A stretch of DNA of 8,962 nt, taken from contig PLST01000455.1 in the NCBI GenBank assembly GCA_003164255.1, forward strand, positions 1 through 8,962. Direction: 5' to 3'. The position numbers and the translations under genes are program-made. The stretch comes from Acidobacteriaceae bacterium (GTDB taxonomy: Bacteria; Acidobacteriota; Terriglobia; Terriglobales; Acidobacteriaceae). The notes beneath the pieces were generated by a model, which was given only the letters and a program-made list of their open reading frames with translations, was not told the DNA's origin and searched no databases. This document shows, in pieces, positions 5,973-8,962 of this stretch. Positions within the stretch are counted from its first letter, which is position 1. The number at the start of each line of letters is the position of its first letter.

Positions 5973-7268
5973 GTGAATCTGAATCGTCGGTTATGCGTAA
6001 TTATTGCTCTTTGCCTGGCGCCGATCTTCGTCGCCGCACACGTCACCGCTCAGCAAGCGGACCAGTCGCGTGACTTGCCCCCTACCCTTCAAGTCAACGT
6101 CAACAAGGCATTGGTTCCAGTAGTAGTACGCGACAAGCAGGGCCACACGGTGGACGGCCTGAAGGCAGAGGACTTCCAGGTCTTCGATAACGAAAAGCCG
6201 CATGCGATCTCCGCATTCAATATTGAGCACCGCGGAGCGCCGGAATCGGGCCCGGAGAGCGCGGCCGCGAGCGAAGAAAAGCCGTCTGCGCCAGCCAATG
6301 CTGCGCCGCAACCGGCAGCGCAACCTGAGCGTTTGGTGGTCTTTCTCTTCGACGACATGCACATGAGCTTTGATGACCTTGCCTATGCCCGAAAGGCTGG
6401 CGCGAAGGAAATAGCGGGCGTGCTCACTGGCTCGGTTCTGGGTGGCGTTGTCTCAACTTCGGGCAAGGTGAACAGCGGCTTGAGCAGCGACCCAGCCAAA
6501 CTACAGCAAGCGATGGCGAAGCTTTCTCCGCGCCCTACTGACAAATCCGATTGCCCGTTGATCGACTACTACCAGGCCGACCTGATGTTGAATAAGCACG
6601 ACAGCGAAGCAAACGCGGATGCGTTGGCCCAGGTGCTCAACTGCGACCCCGGCATTAATCCGCAGACCGACCTTCCCGAGGCGGCACACCTCGCGGAAGC
6701 GGCAGCCCGCCGCGCACTCTCGCTTGGCTTTCAGGATGTTGAGTCGACATTGGCCACCACCTCAGAGATTGTGCGCAGCATGGCGAAGCTGCCGGGCCAG
6801 CGCACGCTGATCCTGGTCTCTCCCGGCTTCCCGGCGATCGAGCAGGAATCCAGAACCATGGAGTCGCGGCTCATCGACCTTGCTGCCGAGTCCAATGTCA
6901 CCATCAGTGCGCTCGATGCCCGCGGCTTGTACACCACCAGCTTGGTGGCAAGCGACGACACGCATGTGGTTCCTGTGCAATCGAGAAGTGAGTTTCACGC
7001 CAGCGCCATGAAAGCGAACGAGAACGTAATGGCCGAACTCGCCGACGGCACGGGCGGCACTTTTTTTCACAACAGCAACGATATGGACGCCGGATTCAAA
7101 TCCCTCACCGAGGCGCCTGAAGTTATCTACGTCCTCGAACTCTCTCTCGACAACATCAAGCCCGACGGCAGCTATCATCGCCTGAAAGTGAAGGTGAATC
7201 GCGAAGGCGTGGATGTGCAGGCGCGCCGCGGTTACCTGATAGCCAAGCCGGCGAAGACAAAGAAATAG
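5973..7268 (+). CDS. Secreted VWFA-related domain protein (TIGR03436-type)
   Basis: A 431-residue protein matching the acidobacterial VWFA-related family. The N-terminus is a Sec signal with Arg5 and Arg6, a hydrophobic core at about 9-22, and a probable cleavage after Val-Thr-Ala (24-26). A small beta domain follows, with LVPVVVRDKQGHTVDGLKAE and DFQVFDNEKP typical of the family, then an Ala/Pro/Glu-rich linker at about 85-115. The VWA fold begins at LVVFLFDDMHMS: Asp128 to Ser132 reads DMHMS in place of the classic DxSxS metal site, with His130 in the middle Ser position. RTLILVSPGFP (277-287) is the central strand, and ALDARGLYTT and LADGTGGTFF follow. The protein ends with VDVQARRGYLIAKP, the usual family ending. 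It likely acts outside the cytoplasm in protein-protein contacts; no partner is known. The gene stands alone with its own strong ribosome binding site. Confidence 0.9.
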   Translation: MNLNRRLCVIIALCLAPIFVAAHVTAQQADQSRDLPPTLQVNVNKALVPVVVRDKQGHTVDGLKAEDFQVFDNEKPHAISAFNIEHRGAPESGPESAAASEEKPSAPANAAPQPAAQPERLVVFLFDDMHMSFDDLAYARKAGAKEIAGVLTGSVLGGVVSTSGKVNSGLSSDPAKLQQAMAKLSPRPTDKSDCPLIDYYQADLMLNKHDSEANADALAQVLNCDPGINPQTDLPEAAHLAEAAARRALSLGFQDVESTLATTSEIVRSMAKLPGQRTLILVSPGFPAIEQESRTMESRLIDLAAESNVTISALDARGLYTTSLVASDDTHVVPVQSRSEFHASAMKANENVMAELADGTGGTFFHNSNDMDAGFKSLTEAPEVIYVLELSLDNIKPDGSYHRLKVKVNREGVDVQARRGYLIAKPAKTKK

Positions 7269-7443
7269 AGTTTCCGCCTTGCCAATCAATATCGTGCATT
7301 GAGGAGTGGAGGACTGTTCCACGGCCCTCCCCCTGCAAGAGAGACACCGATTGGGTCCGTTTAGCCTGAGACAGATTTGATTCAGCTACGCGGGAGCTTG
7401 TCTCTTCCTTCCTAGTCGTGCCCTGCCACAAACCGAACGAACA

Positions 7444-7472
7444 TTTCTTGAACGAACTTCCCACTCAAGAAA
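7444..7472 (-). terminator. Hairpin directly after the TIGR03435 stop codon
   Basis: TTTCTTGA (7444-7451) and TCAAGAAA (7465-7472) are perfect 8-bp complements around a 13-base loop. The right arm touches the stop codon of the minus-strand gene (7473-7475). The stem is only moderately stable and no clear T-run follows on the minus strand, so a terminator role is tentative. It lies in the convergent gap with the VWFA gene. Confidence 0.3.
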
Positions 7473-8324
7473 CTAGTTTGGCGTGGGCGGCTCCACGTGA
7501 TCGATGACGAGAACTTCCACCGGGGCACGGCGGGGCTCGAGTTTGAGGCCCAGCTGCTCCTCAAGCGCGGTGAGCAGCGGGACGTCGGCGTCTGGGGCTG
7601 TGGTGGTGCGCGGGCTGGTTGCGTCGTAGGGAGTGGGCTGTGCGCCCGAGCGCACAAAGACGAGCGTGAAATCGAAGCTGCCTTTGAGGCCGGTCGCGTC
7701 CACTACGGGACGGCCGTCGACGTCGGGCCTGCCTGACAACAAATCGGCAAAAACTGCCATGGAAACCGCGCCTGCCTTGACCTGGCCGCTCGAAAATCCG
7801 CCGAGAGTGGGCGTGCGCTGCGCGAGGGTATCGGGCGGAGCGGGCACGAGAGCCGGCTTGGGTCCGCCCTTGGCTAGGACGAGCGCATAGACGGGGAGGT
7901 CCTTCATTTGCCGGGTGACCTTGAGATTGAATCGCTCGGCGAGAAGAGTGCGGACACGGAGACGGTACTGCTCCAGCTTCTGATCAGATGTTTGGAGGGG
8001 AGCTTGTTGAGAGCGTTCCAAGTCGGCGTCGGCGATGGTGGCGTCCACATCGAATTTTTCTGAGGCGATCCAGGCGGGGGTTTTGGGGACCTGCTGGTTG
8101 GTCTTGAGGTCGTAGGCGAACTGGATGAGGTCGGTTAACGGTGCGTCGGTGACAGAGAAGCGGCTGGAGGAGAGCATGAAGTTGGTTCCGGTGGCGTCAG
8201 CTGCGCTGGGACGGATGACGGCGACTTCAAAGCTCGGGGGCGGGGTGGCGGGCGGAGGGGGTTGCTGGCCGGTTACGCTGGCGGCGGCGAGGAAGAGGAT
8301 TGCGGCGCGCGTGCGGTTGGTCAT
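7473..8324 (-). CDS. TIGR03435 family protein
   Basis: A 283-residue protein of the TIGR03435 family, expanded in Solibacter and other Acidobacteria and of unknown function. From the chosen ATG there is a short basic start (Arg4, Arg6), a hydrophobic stretch at about 7-17 and a likely cleavage near Val-Thr-Gly before Gln-Gln, then a Pro-rich linker. Family landmarks in order are SFEVAVIRPS, LIQFAYDLKTNQQVPKTPAW, EKFDVDATI, LLAERFNLKVTRQMKDLPVY, ALVLAKGGPKP, RPVVDATGLKGSFDFTLVF and LLTALEEQLGLKLEPRRAPV, ending with VLVIDHVEPPTPN. It looks complete. An in-frame ATG at 8357 would add 11 polar residues; neither start has a good ribosome binding site, and I prefer 8324 because it sits directly before the signal. 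It is co-directional with the RibA-like gene 80 bases upstream, but repeats in that gap argue against tight coupling. Probably exported. Confidence 0.9.
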   Translation of the reverse strand: MTNRTRAAILFLAAASVTGQQPPPPATPPPSFEVAVIRPSAADATGTNFMLSSSRFSVTDAPLTDLIQFAYDLKTNQQVPKTPAWIASEKFDVDATIADADLERSQQAPLQTSDQKLEQYRLRVRTLLAERFNLKVTRQMKDLPVYALVLAKGGPKPALVPAPPDTLAQRTPTLGGFSSGQVKAGAVSMAVFADLLSGRPDVDGRPVVDATGLKGSFDFTLVFVRSGAQPTPYDATSPRTTTAPDADVPLLTALEEQLGLKLEPRRAPVEVLVIDHVEPPTPN

Positions 8325-8398
8325 GGGGTTCGCCGGTTCGTGGTGGATGCCGGACATGTTTGAGTTTAGCTGGTGGTGGGAGATCAGGGATCAGGAAT

Positions 8399-8418
8399 TA
8401 GGGATTACCTAATCCCTA
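8399..8418. repeat. Near-perfect palindrome overlapping the RibA-like stop codon
   Basis: TAGGGATTA (8399-8407) and TAATCCCTA (8410-8418) pair over 9 bases with a 2-base centre. The minus-strand stop codon TAA (8405-8407) lies inside it. It is built from the same GGGATTAGGG-type words that fill 8410-8445 and 8487-8503. Confidence 0.6.
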
Positions 8419-8962
8419 TTCCCTGCTTTTCTATTCCCTGTTCCCCGCCGGGGTCCCCGGCGAGCGACTTTTGCTCGTTGGGGTGGCTATTCCCTAATCC
8501 CTGCCTTATCGCAATCCCCACCTGCTCCACAATCTCCAGCCCAAACCCTTCCAGCGCAGGAATGTGCATCGGCGTATTCGACAGCAGCCGAATCCGATGA
8601 ATCCCCAGGTCCGACAAAATCTGTCCGCCCAATCCAATCGCCCGCAGAATCCTTCCGCTCCGTGCCTGCGATCCCTCGCGCGCCCGCAGCTCCTGGTGTA
8701 ATACAAGACGCCCCCCGTGCGAAACCTGCTCATTCGCCGGCACTGCCGCCCCACCCGGACCAAACGCCGCCACCGGATTCCGGTCAATCTCAAATCCCCG
8801 CGAAGTATTGTGCAGGTACAACACCACGCCGCACCCTTCCTCCGCAATCATCCGCATTGACTCGTCCAATGTCTCTCGGCAATGACAATCGGCCGCAAAC
8901 ACGTCCCCGGCCGTGCACCGCGTGTGCACCCTCACCAGCACAGCGTGTTCGCAGGGCGCGCG
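8405..8962 (-). CDS. ribA: GTP cyclohydrolase II-type (RibA/RibBA C-terminal) domain protein, 5' end outside window
   Basis: The 3' portion (185 codons) of a gene running off the right edge. VLVRVHTRCTAGDVFAADC, CHCRETLD and IAEEGCGVVLYLHNTSRG match the zinc-site region of GTP cyclohydrolase II, which opens GTP for riboflavin synthesis. ILSDLGIHRIRLLSNTP and ALEGFGLEIVEQV match its C-terminal part. Three zinc-type Cys are present, but the first and second are 9 residues apart, one fewer than in E. coli RibA. The RQEGR motif reads HNTSR, and the DTVEAN region and the Asp/Arg segment after it are not recognisable. In many bacteria the domain follows RibB (DHBP synthase), which may lie outside the window. 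The domain may therefore be divergent or inactive, as in RibBX-type fusions. The last 33 residues (from base 8506) are encoded by repeat sequence and replace the usual tail. Confidence 0.82.
   Translation of the reverse strand, partial: RAPCEHAVLVRVHTRCTAGDVFAADCHCRETLDESMRMIAEEGCGVVLYLHNTSRGFEIDRNPVAAFGPGGAAVPANEQVSHGGRLVLHQELRAREGSQARSGRILRAIGLGGQILSDLGIHRIRLLSNTPMHIPALEGFGLEIVEQVGIAIRQGLGNSHPNEQKSLAGDPGGEQGIEKQGIGIR
8448..8486. repeat. Hairpin repeat, family II, copy F, inside the RibA-like reading frame
   Basis: Read on the minus strand it starts CCACCCC and ends GGGGACCCCGG, as in copy D at 5821-5858. The stem is CCCC and CGAGC pairing with GCTCG and GGGG, with one 2-base mismatch (AA against CC) and a 7-base loop. 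Its inner end also forms the separate palindrome GCCGGGG-T-CCCCGGC (8447-8461). It is flanked on both sides by CAGGGAATAGGG-type words. Confidence 0.65.

Noticed and set aside
1..8962. CRISPR array, tRNA, rRNA, insertion sequence, toxin-antitoxin or phage defence genes
   Set aside because: No regularly spaced direct repeats, no cloverleaf-like segments, no transposase or defence motifs were seen on either strand.

Overview
The window most likely comes from an acidobacterium (Acidobacteriota, Terriglobia-like). The evidence is high GC content, a protein of the TIGR03435 family, and a VWFA-related protein of the TIGR03436 type; both families are strongly associated with Acidobacteria. An atypical riboflavin-pathway RibA-type domain and many GC-rich intergenic hairpin repeats fit the same picture. 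No mobile element, CRISPR array, tRNA or rRNA was found, and I see no clear new multi-gene system. The gene content is mostly housekeeping and secreted-protein genes. The less ordinary material is the intergenic repeats and two damaged or remodelled genes.

Layout, left to right. (1) Bases 1-249 hold no convincing gene but contain a tandem repeat and a perfect 10-bp hairpin. (2) A TTG-started YmdB/TIGR00282 metallophosphoesterase lies at 250-1047 (+). (3) Bases 1048-1341 contain a second copy of the hairpin repeat and a candidate promoter. (4) A secreted protein of unknown function lies at 1342-1956 (+). (5) Convergent to it is a lipoprotein gene at 2131-3529 (-), broken by a single-base frameshift in a run of four C (2845-2848). 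(6) A 396-base divergent spacer separates it from a secreted DUF885 zincin-like protein at 3926-5755 (+). (7) A spacer carrying a different hairpin repeat is followed by a secreted VWFA-related protein at 5973-7268 (+). (8) Convergent to that are a TIGR03435 protein at 7473-8324 (-) and, upstream of it, the 3' part of a RibA-like gene at 8405-8962 (-), cut by the window edge.

The genes do not form an obvious pathway. The shared theme is export: four of the seven genes (the unknown protein, DUF885, VWFA and TIGR03435) carry a Sec-type signal or a similar N-terminal hydrophobic segment, and a fifth carries a lipoprotein signal. YmdB and the RibA-like protein are cytoplasmic.

The intergenic repeats fall into at least two hairpin families. 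Copies within each family differ by paired changes that keep the stems intact. One copy lies inside the 3' end of the RibA-like reading frame, so that the last 33 residues of that protein are encoded by repeat DNA.
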